Shown here one piece after another: positions 1-9,409 of a DNA stretch of 14,181 nucleotides; the stretch's first letter is position 1; the number at the start of each line of letters is the position of its first letter. Under the pieces are notes generated by a model. That model was not told the origin of the DNA, did no database searches, and worked only from the letters and a program-made list of their open reading frames with translations. The position numbers and the translations under genes are program-made. This DNA is from Leptotrichiaceae bacterium (GTDB lineage Bacteria; Fusobacteriota; Fusobacteriia; Fusobacteriales; Leptotrichiaceae): positions 1 to 14,181 of the forward strand of contig JAUNKI010000038.1 of the NCBI GenBank assembly GCA_030532815.1, in the 5' to 3' direction.

Positions 1-34
1 GTATGAAATAATTTGTGTTGGTAGTTTTTTGGTT

Positions 35-58
35 CAACCTTTTTTACAAAAAAGGTTG
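35..58. other. Perfect 11-bp inverted repeat, possible terminator
   Basis: Bases 35-45 (CAACC then six T) are perfectly complementary to 48-58 (six A then GGTTG), with only AC between, so the top of the stem must open to give a loop. It lies 17 bases past the stop of the leftward hydrolase gene. No U-run follows in the leftward direction; in the rightward direction the tail is T-rich but interrupted. It may end transcription from either side. The hairpin is seen directly; its role as a terminator is inferred. Confidence 0.4.
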
Positions 59-74
59 GATATTTTAAGATATT

Positions 75-623
75 TTATTGAAGAACTTCTTCTACTAAAG
101 GTAGTTCCGTAAATCCTTCCCTTCCTAAAAAATGTCCCCCATTTTCGACCGTATAAAATTCTCCTTTAAGTTTTTCAGCTACTTCTCTGCTTAATTCAAT
201 TGGCACTATAGTGTCATTTTCCGATGCTATTACAATCCTTTTCATTGCTTTGGAATTTATTTTTTCATAATCTGTTTTCTCTTCTACAAATGGAGAAAGT
301 GCCTCATATTTGAGTATTTTTCTGTCAAATGCCGAAACAAGGACAAATCCGCCGAATTCAGGCAATTTTTCATATTGAGTGAGATATTTCAGCAATGTTG
401 CTGTTCCGAGACTGTGAGCTGCAAAATAAGTATGTTCATTCAATTCTTTCACATTCTTATCCAGCATTCCGACCCACTCATTTACTTCGGGATTTTCAGG
501 ATCAGGCATTTTCAGAACCGAAACATTCCATCCTTTATTCTCAAACTGCTTTTTCAGCCATGGGAACCAGTGTTCTTCAGGTGACGCTCCATATCCGTGA
601 ATTATATACAGCTGTTTTATCAT
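75..623 (-). CDS. RBBP9/YdeN-type alpha/beta hydrolase
   Basis: This 182-residue protein is a small cytoplasmic serine hydrolase of the RBBP9/YdeN family (DUF1234-like). The oxyanion-loop motif HGYG is at residues 9-12. The nucleophile elbow AHSLG is at 69-73, giving Ser71. The acid is Asp137 in the SENDTIVP segment, and the base is His164 in NGGHF. The complete triad and the length of about 180 residues both fit the family. There is no signal peptide. The ATG at 623 follows an AAAGGAG ribosome binding site. Family members act on small esters or peptides, and natural substrates are mostly unknown, so no specific reaction can be assigned. The gene appears monocistronic: more than 350 bases and a terminator separate it from the next gene upstream, and a candidate promoter lies at 652-680. 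Confidence 0.9.
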   Translation of the reverse strand: MIKQLYIIHGYGASPEEHWFPWLKKQFENKGWNVSVLKMPDPENPEVNEWVGMLDKNVKELNEHTYFAAHSLGTATLLKYLTQYEKLPEFGGFVLVSAFDRKILKYEALSPFVEEKTDYEKINSKAMKRIVIASENDTIVPIELSREVAEKLKGEFYTVENGGHFLGREGFTELPLVEEVLQ

Positions 624-651
624 ATTTTACTCCTTTCAGGTTAATATATAA

Positions 652-680
652 ATAGTATCACATTCTCGTAAATATTTCAA
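652..680 (-). promoter_or_regulatory. Candidate sigma-70-type promoter for the hydrolase
   Basis: On the minus strand, TTGAAA (680-675) is followed after 17 bases by TACTAT (657-652), about 30 bases upstream of the hydrolase start codon. The -35 matches the consensus at 5 of 6 positions and the -10 at 4 of 6. In DNA this AT-rich such matches arise easily, so the call rests on spacing and position. Confidence 0.35.
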
Positions 681-747
681 TGGCTTTTGAACTTTTTAAT
701 TTATAAATCGGTTTTCTCCATCTCCGTAAAACTGATAAAACTATTTA

Positions 748-773
748 CAGAATAAAACATATTCTGTTTTTTT
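748..773 (+). terminator. Intrinsic terminator on the plus strand, no matching gene
   Basis: CAGAATA (748-754) pairs perfectly with TATTCTG (760-766) around a 5-base loop and is followed directly by seven T residues (767-773) on the plus strand. The layout is that of a rightward intrinsic terminator, although the stem is short and AT-rich. No rightward gene precedes it; the neighbouring genes on both sides run leftward. Read leftward, no U-run follows the stem. Confidence 0.5.
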
Positions 774-910
774 AATATAATCCAATAATTTTAAATCAAT
801 ATAATTCAAATTAAAATAATAAGCATTTATAACACCGACACATAATATTTACTCAGAAATCGGTATATTTTAGTAAATTTCCCCTGATACTGAAGTTATT
901 TTGCTGTAAT

Positions 911-963
911 AAAAAATAAAAACTGCTCTGAAAGAAAAAATAATTTTCCATTCAGGGCAGTTT
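911..963 (-). terminator. Rho-independent terminator of the PHP-VOC unit
   Basis: Bases 951-963 and 920-932 form a 13-position stem (core AAACTGCCCTGAA on the minus strand) with one C-A mismatch leftward. An 18-base loop separates the arms, and on the minus strand a T-rich run (919-911) follows the stem. It begins 15 bases past the stop of the VOC gene and ends the leftward transcript. The odd pair is a G-U wobble if read rightward, but no good U-run follows in that direction. Confidence 0.8.
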
Positions 964-977
964 GTAAAAATATTTTA

Positions 978-1364
978 TTATTCGGTAATTTCTATGAGAT
1001 TGCCGTCAGGATCGGCAATTACACTTTCATAATATCCGTCTCCTGTAGTTCTCGGACCGCTCAGACACTTGTATCCGTCATCAGTCAGCCTTTTTGTCAG
1101 TCTGTCCACTTCGTCAGCACTTCCTGTACTGAATGCCAAATGAATAAAACCTGCATTTAAAACTTTCTCTTCTCTTTCTGTAAGATTTTCCCTTGTCATT
1201 ATTTCAAGTCTGACATCACTTCCGTCAAAACTTAAAAAATATGTCTGCAGGGTTGTCTTAGGATTGTGATATTTGGTATTTGCCTTTGCACCGAAATATT
1301 TCTCATAAAATTCCTTTGATTTTTCCAGATTTTCCGTATACAATGCCACGTGATTTATTTTCAT
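978..1364 (-). CDS. VOC-family (glyoxalase/bleomycin-resistance fold) metalloprotein
   Basis: This is a 128-residue single-module vicinal-oxygen-chelate protein. The two beta-alpha-beta-beta-beta halves supply the expected metal ligands: His5 (NHVAL), Glu54 (VRLEIM), His75 (FIHLAF) and Glu125 (NLIEIT). This pattern fits glyoxalase I-like or related lyase/dioxygenase-type members; the substrate cannot be read from the sequence. The C-terminal DPDGNLIEI motif is typical of the family. The reading frame is open upstream to an ATG at 1397, inside the end of the PHP gene. The ATG at 1364 is preferred because GAGGAG sits 5 bases before it, and because the fold begins with MKINHVALY. It starts 22 bases after the PHP stop, so the two genes are almost certainly cotranscribed. 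A terminator follows at 911-963. Confidence 0.88.
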   Translation of the reverse strand: MKINHVALYTENLEKSKEFYEKYFGAKANTKYHNPKTTLQTYFLSFDGSDVRLEIMTRENLTEREEKVLNAGFIHLAFSTGSADEVDRLTKRLTDDGYKCLSGPRTTGDGYYESVIADPDGNLIEITE

Positions 1365-1386
1365 TTTTCTCCTCACTTTCGATTTT

Positions 1387-2217
1387 TTAAAGGTCATGAA
1401 ATATCGGTTTCATTTTTTCAAAAGTACATATATGAGTAAATCCTATATTTCTCAGTTCCTCCTGAATATAAGGAATATGGTCGCCTATATCTTCAGCTTT
1501 ATGTGCATCGGAACCTATAGTAATTATTTTTCCTCCCAGCTCGTAATAAAGTTTTAAAATGTCCCTTGAAGGCGTTAAATCTTTTAGACCATATCTGAAA
1601 CTTGATGTATTCACTTCTATTCCTTTTCCGTCTTCTATTGCTTTTCTTAATATTTTCGTAATAATCTCCTCTGATTTTTCAAAAGGATGTACAGTTTCGT
1701 TATATCTCTGTATCATATCTAAATGTCCTAAAATACTGTAATCTTTATATTCACACATTACCTTATAAATTTCCTCATAGTATTCACGATTATATTCATC
1801 CTGTGTTTTTCCTTTCTGAAAATCATTATTCCAGAATTCCCTGTTATTTATCTGATGACATGAAAGTATGACAAAATCAAGTTCATAACTGTCAAACAAT
1901 TTTCTGAAATCCTTTATCGTATGTGTCTGTATTCCGAACTCCAGTCCCTGTTTTATTGTAATTCTGTCTTTGTATTTTTCCTTCAGTTCCCCTATTTCTT
2001 TAAAATAATTGGGATAATCAACATTCAGTACCGCTTTTTCCTTTTCGGAATTTGTCATTTTAGCGTAAACATCGTGATCCGCCTTTACCCCGTAATCTAC
2101 ATGATCAGTAAAACATATTTCGGAAAAACCTTTATTTATAGCATTTATCACTGAGTTTTCAGGCTCTTCGTCAGAATCATCACTGTATTTACAGTGCATA
2201 TGATAGTCTGCCAGCAT
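1387..2217 (-). CDS. PHP-domain phosphoesterase, histidinol-phosphatase (HisJ/HisK) type
   Basis: This 276-residue cytoplasmic protein has the whole PHP metal site: His6 and His8 (DYHMH), Asp38-His39 (FTDHVDYG), Glu93 (GLEFG), His121 (ILSCHQ), His165 and Asp167 (LGHLD), and Asp237-His239 (GSDAHK). These are the trinuclear-metal ligands of HisJ/HisK histidinol-phosphate phosphatases, and the length matches. Such enzymes remove phosphate from L-histidinol phosphate, but many family members act on other phosphoesters. No other histidine genes are in the window, so the substrate is uncertain. The start at 2217 has a strong GAGGAGG site. The gene is first in a two-gene unit with the VOC protein. 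Its leader contains an extended -10 promoter and a large nested hairpin, which suggests regulation at the RNA level. Confidence 0.87.
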   Translation of the reverse strand: MLADYHMHCKYSDDSDEEPENSVINAINKGFSEICFTDHVDYGVKADHDVYAKMTNSEKEKAVLNVDYPNYFKEIGELKEKYKDRITIKQGLEFGIQTHTIKDFRKLFDSYELDFVILSCHQINNREFWNNDFQKGKTQDEYNREYYEEIYKVMCEYKDYSILGHLDMIQRYNETVHPFEKSEEIITKILRKAIEDGKGIEVNTSSFRYGLKDLTPSRDILKLYYELGGKIITIGSDAHKAEDIGDHIPYIQEELRNIGFTHICTFEKMKPIFHDL

Positions 2218-2243
2218 AATATCCTCCTCAGAATTTTTTATTT

Positions 2244-2315
2244 TGAAATAAGACTGTTTTAAAATCGGGCTATTTTCTATTTTAAAACAGATGCATACTT
2301 CCTCTTCTTATTTCA
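2244..2315 (-). promoter_or_regulatory. Nested inverted repeat in the leader of the PHP gene
   Basis: Two sets of complementary arms are nested. The inner arms are 2254-2265 and 2279-2290 (CTGTTTTAAAAT and its complement, 12 of 12 paired, 13-base loop). The outer arms are 2244-2253 and 2306-2315 (TGAAATAAGA and its complement, 10 of 10). The outer left arm abuts the inner arm, while 15 unpaired bases sit on the other side. It lies between the predicted transcription start and the ribosome binding site. Read leftward, the inner stem is followed by TCTTATTTC, a weak U-rich tail, so it could act as an attenuator. It could also be a small dispersed palindrome. The structure is seen; the function is inferred. 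Confidence 0.5.
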
Positions 2316-2330
2316 GATTTTTATAAACTC

Positions 2331-2339
2331 ACTATATCA
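2331..2339 (-). promoter_or_regulatory. Extended -10 promoter for the PHP-VOC unit
   Basis: On the minus strand TG-A-TATAGT (2339-2331) matches an extended -10 element. No convincing -35 is seen 17 bases upstream. Transcription would start near 2324, just before the nested repeat at 2244-2315, leaving a leader of about 105 bases. The rest of the 215-base spacer between 2218 and 2432 is plain AT-rich sequence, and no U-tailed terminator for the cluster upstream is evident. Confidence 0.45.
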
Positions 2340-2432
2340 CATATTTTTTAAATTTCCGTTATTTTCAAATTATTTTTTATTATTCAACTCTTAATAAAAG
2401 TCATATTTTTTCAAATCCGGTATTTTTAAATT

Positions 2433-3134
2433 TTACGCAAGTCCTTCAATTTCCTTTTCAATTTCACTTTTTCCGTCTACCAGATTCCATTTTTCAAATA
2501 TCTGCTCAATTTTCGGCATAAATATCCCGAGAAAAGGACCGAATAAAACTGCAAAAAGTAGAGTCCCTTCTCTTAAAGACCATGAAAGTGAAAATAAAAG
2601 AGTTATTGCCGTTATAATAACTACCATACCTATGTCAATCCACTGTCTGAATTTGGAATAGGAAATTTTTGTTTTCCTATGAACCGCACTGCAGAAACTT
2701 TCCAGAGGAAAAGTCGGTTTTCCGAGTACAAGTATTACACTTACGGAAAAACTCACAAATGCAATTACGGCAGACATAACTGCAGCTTTTACAAAGTAAT
2801 TGTTAAAGGATAAATCTCTAAATACATTGTATGTAAAGTAATTCACCACATTTCCTAGGAGAATTAAAACCGGAATTTGTAAAAGACTGATTTTCCTGAA
2901 CTTTTTTCCTTCAATTATAAACTGCCCTAATATACATAAAAGATTGAATATCATTCCCACAGTTCCTATTTTTATTCCTGACAGATACGAAAAAGTAAGG
3001 GCAAGGGCATCCCAAGGCCCCAACCCTATCCCTATTTTTATTATAAGAGAAACTCCCATTCCCGTTAAAACCAGAAATACTGCTATAAGTATGTATGTTT
3101 TTATTTCTCTTGCAATGCTTAATTTATTTTCCAC
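2433..3134 (-). CDS. YczE/YitT-type integral membrane protein (distal copy)
   Basis: This 233-residue protein has about six hydrophobic spans (roughly 12-34, 45-73, 84-104, 113-137, 166-184, 190-206). It belongs to the YczE/YyaS/YitT group of bacterial membrane proteins (COG2364), whose biochemical role is not established. Shared blocks with the paralogue at 4619-5302 are GLGPWDA (37-43), FRQWID (162-167), WSLREGT (185-191), FGPFLGIFMP (198-207) and the C-terminal VDGKSE. The start is a GTG at 3134 preceded by GAGGA. The gene begins 26 bases after the stop of the GH1 gene at 3161-4579, so it is the last gene of the beta-glucoside cluster. Position suggests a role linked to sugar uptake or export of a by-product, but nothing in the sequence proves transport. 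Confidence 0.85.
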   Translation of the reverse strand: MENKLSIAREIKTYILIAVFLVLTGMGVSLIIKIGIGLGPWDALALTFSYLSGIKIGTVGMIFNLLCILGQFIIEGKKFRKISLLQIPVLILLGNVVNYFTYNVFRDLSFNNYFVKAAVMSAVIAFVSFSVSVILVLGKPTFPLESFCSAVHRKTKISYSKFRQWIDIGMVVIITAITLLFSLSWSLREGTLLFAVLFGPFLGIFMPKIEQIFEKWNLVDGKSEIEKEIEGLA

Positions 3135-3160
3135 AATTTTCCTCTTTCTCCGTTAAACTG

Positions 3161-4597
<1,437 letters not shown>

Positions 4598-4618
4598 TTA
4601 TCATAACAATATTTTTTA

Positions 4619-5302
4619 TTACTCTACTTCCTCCATTTCTTTTTCAAGCTCACTTTTTCCGTCCACTATTCCCCATTTTTCAAATTTTTTTTCAATTTCA
4701 GGCATAAATATACCGAGCAGAGGACCGAATAACAGCATGGAAATTATAGTTCCCTCCCTTAAAGACCATTTAAGGGAAAATATAAAAGTAAGAACTGCTG
4801 CTACTCCTACACAGAAAAAATCTATCCACTGCCTGAACTTTCCGAAAGAAATTCCCGTTTTTTTATGAACTGCGCTGCAAAATCCTTCCAGTGCAAAACT
4901 TGTTATACCCAGTACAACTATTGCACCTATTATTGCCGCTAAAAATACGGTTGCTCCTATGGCAGCCGTGAGTCTCGTAATATAATTGGGGAATACAAGA
5001 TTTTTGAATACTGTATAAGCAAAAAAGTTTATCGCTACTCCCAGTAATATTGAAATAACCATTTGCCATGCACTTGATTTCCTGAATTCTTTTCCAAGTA
5101 TTATTTTCTGCCCTATTAAACATATAAAATTGAATATTATTCCGAGTGTACCCATTTTTATCCCTGTAAGATAGGAAAAACTGAGAGCCATAGCATCCCA
5201 AGGTCCTACTCCTACATCAGCTTTTACCGTTACTGCAATTGCAGCTCCTGTCAACATTATTAATATCCCCAACAAACCGTACGCTTTTATCTCTTTTGTC
5301 AT
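4619..5302 (-). CDS. YczE/YitT-type integral membrane protein (proximal copy)
   Basis: This 227-residue paralogue of the protein at 2433-3134 has the same architecture: about six hydrophobic spans and conserved GVGPWDA (31-37), FRQWID (156-161), WSLREGT (179-185) and FGPLLGIFMP (192-201). The acidic C-terminal tail (KSELEKEMEEVE) should be cytoplasmic. The main differences are in the N-terminus and the middle loops, so the copies are diverged rather than recently duplicated. The start codon at 5302 is preceded by GGAG at a long spacing of about 12 bases, which predicts weaker translation than its neighbours. It follows the PPOX-type gene by 68 bases and precedes the GH1 gene by 39. The family has no settled function. 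A transporter or accessory membrane role in glucoside use is inferred only from context. Confidence 0.85.
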   Translation of the reverse strand: MTKEIKAYGLLGILIMLTGAAIAVTVKADVGVGPWDAMALSFSYLTGIKMGTLGIIFNFICLIGQKIILGKEFRKSSAWQMVISILLGVAINFFAYTVFKNLVFPNYITRLTAAIGATVFLAAIIGAIVVLGITSFALEGFCSAVHKKTGISFGKFRQWIDFFCVGVAAVLTFIFSLKWSLREGTIISMLLFGPLLGIFMPEIEKKFEKWGIVDGKSELEKEMEEVE

Positions 5303-5370
5303 TTTTTTTATATTCTCCTGTTTCTATATTTCTTTATCACTTACATTTATTAAAATCATAAAATATCGTC

Positions 5371-5823
5371 CTAATAAACGTATTTTTCTTTTCTGTATAT
5401 ATTTTTTTCAAAACAGTATTTTTCAATGAAAGGCTCTCCATTTTCATAAACCCATTTCTGAATATATAAAGGTTTCATTAGGAACAGCCTTTCTTCTTCA
5501 AGGAAAGAGTAATTTTCATAGGAATTTCTAAAAATTTTCCTGTATATATTTGAAAATTCCAAATCACTTAAAGGAGAGCCTGCTTCCATACATATCCCTT
5601 CAATCTGTATATTTTCAAAACAGAGAGCTCCATTGGGGTTTTTCAGGAGCTGCTCATATTTTCTGAAATTTCTGTCTGTCTGAAAATAAAAACATTTGTC
5701 TATAATTACTACACACATTGTCCTCGATGTAATTCTGTCATTCAAAGAAGTGGACAGAACCATTTTTCGGCCCTTTCCCAATTGTCCGAATAACTCTTCA
5801 CATTTACTGTCAAACGTATTCAC
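5371..5823 (-). CDS. PPOX-class FMN-binding split-barrel protein
   Basis: This 150-residue protein resembles pyridoxamine 5'-phosphate oxidase-like flavin proteins. It has an N-terminal helix, then strands around MVLSTSLNDRITSRTMCVVI (residues 21-40) and CFYFQTDRNFRKYEQLLKNP (44-63), where the TDRNFRKYEQL segment matches the FMN-phosphate-contact region of the family. It then continues through GALCFENIQIEGICMEAG. No substrate can be assigned; relatives reduce or bind flavin, haem or F420, and many small members are uncharacterised. The start is a GTG at 5823, supported by GGAGG seven bases upstream. It sits between a GH1 gene (105 bases before) and a YczE-type gene (68 bases after), an odd place for a redox protein. 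A palindrome at 5872-5892 in its upstream spacer may allow separate control. Confidence 0.78.
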   Translation of the reverse strand: MNTFDSKCEELFGQLGKGRKMVLSTSLNDRITSRTMCVVIIDKCFYFQTDRNFRKYEQLLKNPNGALCFENIQIEGICMEAGSPLSDLEFSNIYRKIFRNSYENYSFLEEERLFLMKPLYIQKWVYENGEPFIEKYCFEKNIYRKEKYVY

Positions 5824-5871
5824 AGTTATGCCTCCGAAATTTTTACATTATTTTTACTGTTTTTTCACTTT

Positions 5872-5892
5872 TATTACTTAATACTTGTAATA
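5872..5892. promoter_or_regulatory. Operator-like palindrome upstream of the PPOX gene
   Basis: TATTAC (5872-5877) and GTAATA (5887-5892) form a perfect 6-bp inverted repeat with a 9-base centre, in the 105-base spacer between the GH1 gene ending at 5929 and the PPOX gene starting at 5823. A TATAAT match lies just upstream in the leftward direction (5911-5906), without a good -35. The set could be an internal promoter with an operator, but short palindromes are common in DNA this AT-rich. Confidence 0.25.
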
Positions 5893-5928
5893 CCCTATTA
5901 AAAATATTATACATTTTAAAATTCTCCG

Positions 5929-7407
<1,479 letters not shown>

Positions 7408-7471
7408 TCATTATTTGATTTTTACTGTTTCATCTCTTCTCTGCTGCTTTTTTCCATCTTTTTATCTACCC

Positions 7472-8842
7472 TTATTTTTTATTTTCTGATGATTTTCCCT
7501 TATACTTTTCTCTATTTTCATAATATTCCTTAAATTGAGGCAGATATTTCTCATGAGCGTCCAACAGCTCATTTAAAACTTTTCTTGCTATTTCCGTACC
7601 GGGTACGAGAGGATTTGTAGTAAATGCCTGCAAAGCCGTTCCGTAATCTCCCGTAACGGCAGCTTCCACTGTGAGTTCCTCCATTGCTTTCATTATTTGT
7701 ATATACCCTCTCTGACCTGCATTAGGAAACTTTCCGAAATTTAAAGGTTTAGGTCCGGCAGCCGTTATATACGATGATATTTCCACTGCAGCATCATAAG
7801 GCAGATCCGCTATTGCACCTTTATTTTTCGTATTTACCGTCATTACAGTACCCTTATTATTATAAATTCCGTTTATAATTTCACACGCCGCATCGGAATA
7901 ATATGCTCCTCCACGCTGTTCAAGCTGTTTCGGTTTTTCATGTAAATCGGCATTTTTATAAAGTTCAAAAAGTTCCTCTTCCACTTTCTTTACTATTTCT
8001 CCCCTTGTTCCTTTTTCCTTATAGTCTTTTAGAGACTGTTTCAGCATTTCATCCTGTAAATAATAATATCTGTGATAAGGACACGGAAGCATTCCGAGAT
8101 TTTTCATCTGGTCATAATCAAAATTAAAATTGACTATATTTTTCACACCTATATCTTCTTCGTCCTGAAGTTTCTCCATTAAATCATAAGTTATGTCATT
8201 TCCTTTTTTATCATACACATTATACCATACAAAATGGTTCAATCCTGCAAACTGAAAGAAAAAATCTTCAACTTTCTTTTCATATATTTTTGCACAGTCC
8301 ATCATAAGATTTACGGGAACGTTACATAATCCTACCACTTTATCGAACTTTCCGTATTTCAGAACGGCTTCCGTCACTATTCCCGCAGGATTTGTAAAGT
8401 TTATAAGCCATGCATCGGGAGCCAGTTCTTTTATGTCCTTTACTATATCAAGGATTACGGGAATAGTTCTAAATGCTTTGAGCATTCCTCCCGCTCCGTT
8501 TGTTTCCTGTCCCAGAAGACCATTTTCAAAAGGAATTTTTTCATCTTTTATTCTTGCATCAAGAAGTCCCACACGAAACTGTGTAGTAACAAAATCGGCT
8601 CCTTTTATGGCTTTTCTCCTATCCAGAGTCAAATGTACCTCACAGTCTATTCCCGCAGCCTTTATCATTCTCTGGGCAAGTTTTCCTACTATTTCCAGCT
8701 TCTCTTTTCCCTCTTCTATATCTACAAGCCATATTTCTCTTACAGGAAGTTCCTTTATTCTCTTTATAAATCCGTCTATAAGCTCGGGAGTGTAACTTGA
8801 ACCTCCTCCTATTGTCACTATTTTAACACCTTTTTTTCCCAT
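7472..8842 (-). CDS. GH4 NAD- and metal-dependent 6-phospho-beta-glucosidase
   Basis: This 456-residue glycoside hydrolase family 4 enzyme is of the CelF/LicH/BglT type. The N-terminal Rossmann motif is IGGGSSYTPE (11-20) with acidic Asp41 at the end of the second strand, for NAD+. The metal-binding Cys is Cys173 in CNVP (173-176), the signature of beta-6-phosphoglucosidases, with His203 in GLNHF. Conserved NFTNPAG is at 148-154 and RGGAYYSDAA at 310-319. GH4 enzymes oxidise C3 of the sugar, eliminate the aglycone and rehydrate, a mechanism unlike GH1. The substrate is likely cellobiose 6'-phosphate or similar. The start at 8842 has AAGGAG overlapping the stop region of the IIA gene, only 12 bases away, so the two are translationally close. 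Length is normal for the family. Confidence 0.94.
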   Translation of the reverse strand: MGKKGVKIVTIGGGSSYTPELIDGFIKRIKELPVREIWLVDIEEGKEKLEIVGKLAQRMIKAAGIDCEVHLTLDRRKAIKGADFVTTQFRVGLLDARIKDEKIPFENGLLGQETNGAGGMLKAFRTIPVILDIVKDIKELAPDAWLINFTNPAGIVTEAVLKYGKFDKVVGLCNVPVNLMMDCAKIYEKKVEDFFFQFAGLNHFVWYNVYDKKGNDITYDLMEKLQDEEDIGVKNIVNFNFDYDQMKNLGMLPCPYHRYYYLQDEMLKQSLKDYKEKGTRGEIVKKVEEELFELYKNADLHEKPKQLEQRGGAYYSDAACEIINGIYNNKGTVMTVNTKNKGAIADLPYDAAVEISSYITAAGPKPLNFGKFPNAGQRGYIQIMKAMEELTVEAAVTGDYGTALQAFTTNPLVPGTEIARKVLNELLDAHEKYLPQFKEYYENREKYKGKSSENKK

Positions 8843-8854
8843 TTTTCTCTCCTT

Positions 8855-9181
8855 CTATTTTTTTCCGTGTACAGTTTTATACAAATCAATAAATTCCTTC
8901 ACAAGATCCTTAAATAATATTGCTCCCATAAGATGGTCCTGAGAATGCACCATTATAAGCCCTATATCAATTTTTTCTCCGCCTGCTTCTTTTACGATGA
9001 GATCCGTCTGTATATTATGGGCTTTCAGCATTTCTTCCCCTGCCTGTTCCATAAACTTTTCCGCTTCGGTGAAATCTCCTTTTTTTGCAGCATATAATGC
9101 CTGATAAGCTAAACTTTTACTTTCTCCTGCATGCCCTATAAGAGTCATTGCTATTGTTTCCAAATCAAAATTCTCAGCCAT
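8855..9181 (-). CDS. PTS enzyme IIA, lactose/cellobiose family
   Basis: This 108-residue three-helix-bundle phosphocarrier passes phosphate from HPr to a IIB subunit. The phosphorylated histidine is His79 in MVHSQDHLM; Asp82 of the same motif is the residue that binds the structural metal at the trimer centre in LacF-type proteins. Glu20 and the early LIGHAGESKSLAYQAL segment (14-29) are also typical. It is the first gene of the glucoside cluster, has an AGGAGG site before the ATG at 9181, and lies below a near-consensus promoter. No IIB or IIC gene accompanies it in the window, and the next gene upstream is an unrelated divergent gene. The IIA must therefore serve a permease encoded elsewhere. 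Lactose versus cellobiose cannot be told from IIA alone; the 6-phospho-beta-glucosidases favour cellobiose-type sugars. Confidence 0.95.
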   Translation of the reverse strand: MAENFDLETIAMTLIGHAGESKSLAYQALYAAKKGDFTEAEKFMEQAGEEMLKAHNIQTDLIVKEAGGEKIDIGLIMVHSQDHLMGAILFKDLVKEFIDLYKTVHGKK

Positions 9182-9224
9182 TTTTCCTCCTAAAATTTTT
9201 TTAATTTATTTTCTTTATATATTA

Positions 9225-9252
9225 GTTATATCATATTATTTTTATATGTCAA
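9225..9252 (-). promoter_or_regulatory. Near-consensus promoter of the beta-glucoside cluster
   Basis: On the minus strand a perfect -35 TTGACA (9252-9247) is followed after 16 bases by TATAAC (9230-9225). The -10 is preceded by TG-A, making it an extended -10 as well. The predicted start near 9218 gives a leader of about 37 bases to the IIA start codon. No antiterminator hairpin, terminator or clear operator palindrome is visible in that leader, so any sugar control probably acts through a DNA-binding regulator whose site is not recognisable here. Confidence 0.75.
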
Positions 9253-9331
9253 TTTTTATATATTTTCAGCAGTTTTTCGTCTATTTTTTTATGTTTTTTC
9301 TTACAATGCAAATCTTTTTTCCGATAAACGA

Positions 9332-9361
9332 TTTACAATCACTATATTTTTCGTGTATAAT
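9332..9361 (+). promoter_or_regulatory. Promoter of the Rep_3-type gene
   Basis: TTTACA (9332-9337) and a perfect TATAAT (9356-9361) are separated by 18 bases on the plus strand, about 50 bases before the start codon. The word TTACAA occurs at 9301 and 9333 and its complement TTGTAA at 9384. These three copies around the promoter might be regulator sites, but they are too short to be convincing. Confidence 0.6.
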
Positions 9362-9376
9362 AAATAATAAAAATCC

Positions 9377-9394
9377 GAAAATTTTGTAATTTTC
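9377..9394 (+). promoter_or_regulatory. Small inverted repeat next to the ribosome binding site
   Basis: GAAAATT (9377-9383) pairs with AATTTTC (9388-9394) around TTGT, ending four bases before the GAGGAG site at 9398-9403. It could be an autoregulatory operator or a weak RNA hairpin limiting translation. Only the symmetry is seen. Confidence 0.3.
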
Positions 9395-9409
9395 TATGAG
9401 GAGAATAAT

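Noticed and set aside
1364..1397. Upstream ATG at 1397 as the start of the VOC protein
   Set aside because: The added residues MTFKKSKVRRK lie in the end of the PHP gene and lack a ribosome site, while ATG 1364 has GAGGAG and begins the conserved fold.
4863..5201. A 112-codon minus-strand open frame overlapping the YczE-type gene
   Set aside because: It overlaps the real membrane-protein gene in another frame on the same strand, has no ribosome binding site of note, and its product has no domain character.
9182..9409. Iteron array or replication origin upstream of the Rep_3-type gene
   Set aside because: I looked for repeated words of 15 or more bases and found none; only a 6-base TTACAA word recurs, which is not enough to call an origin.
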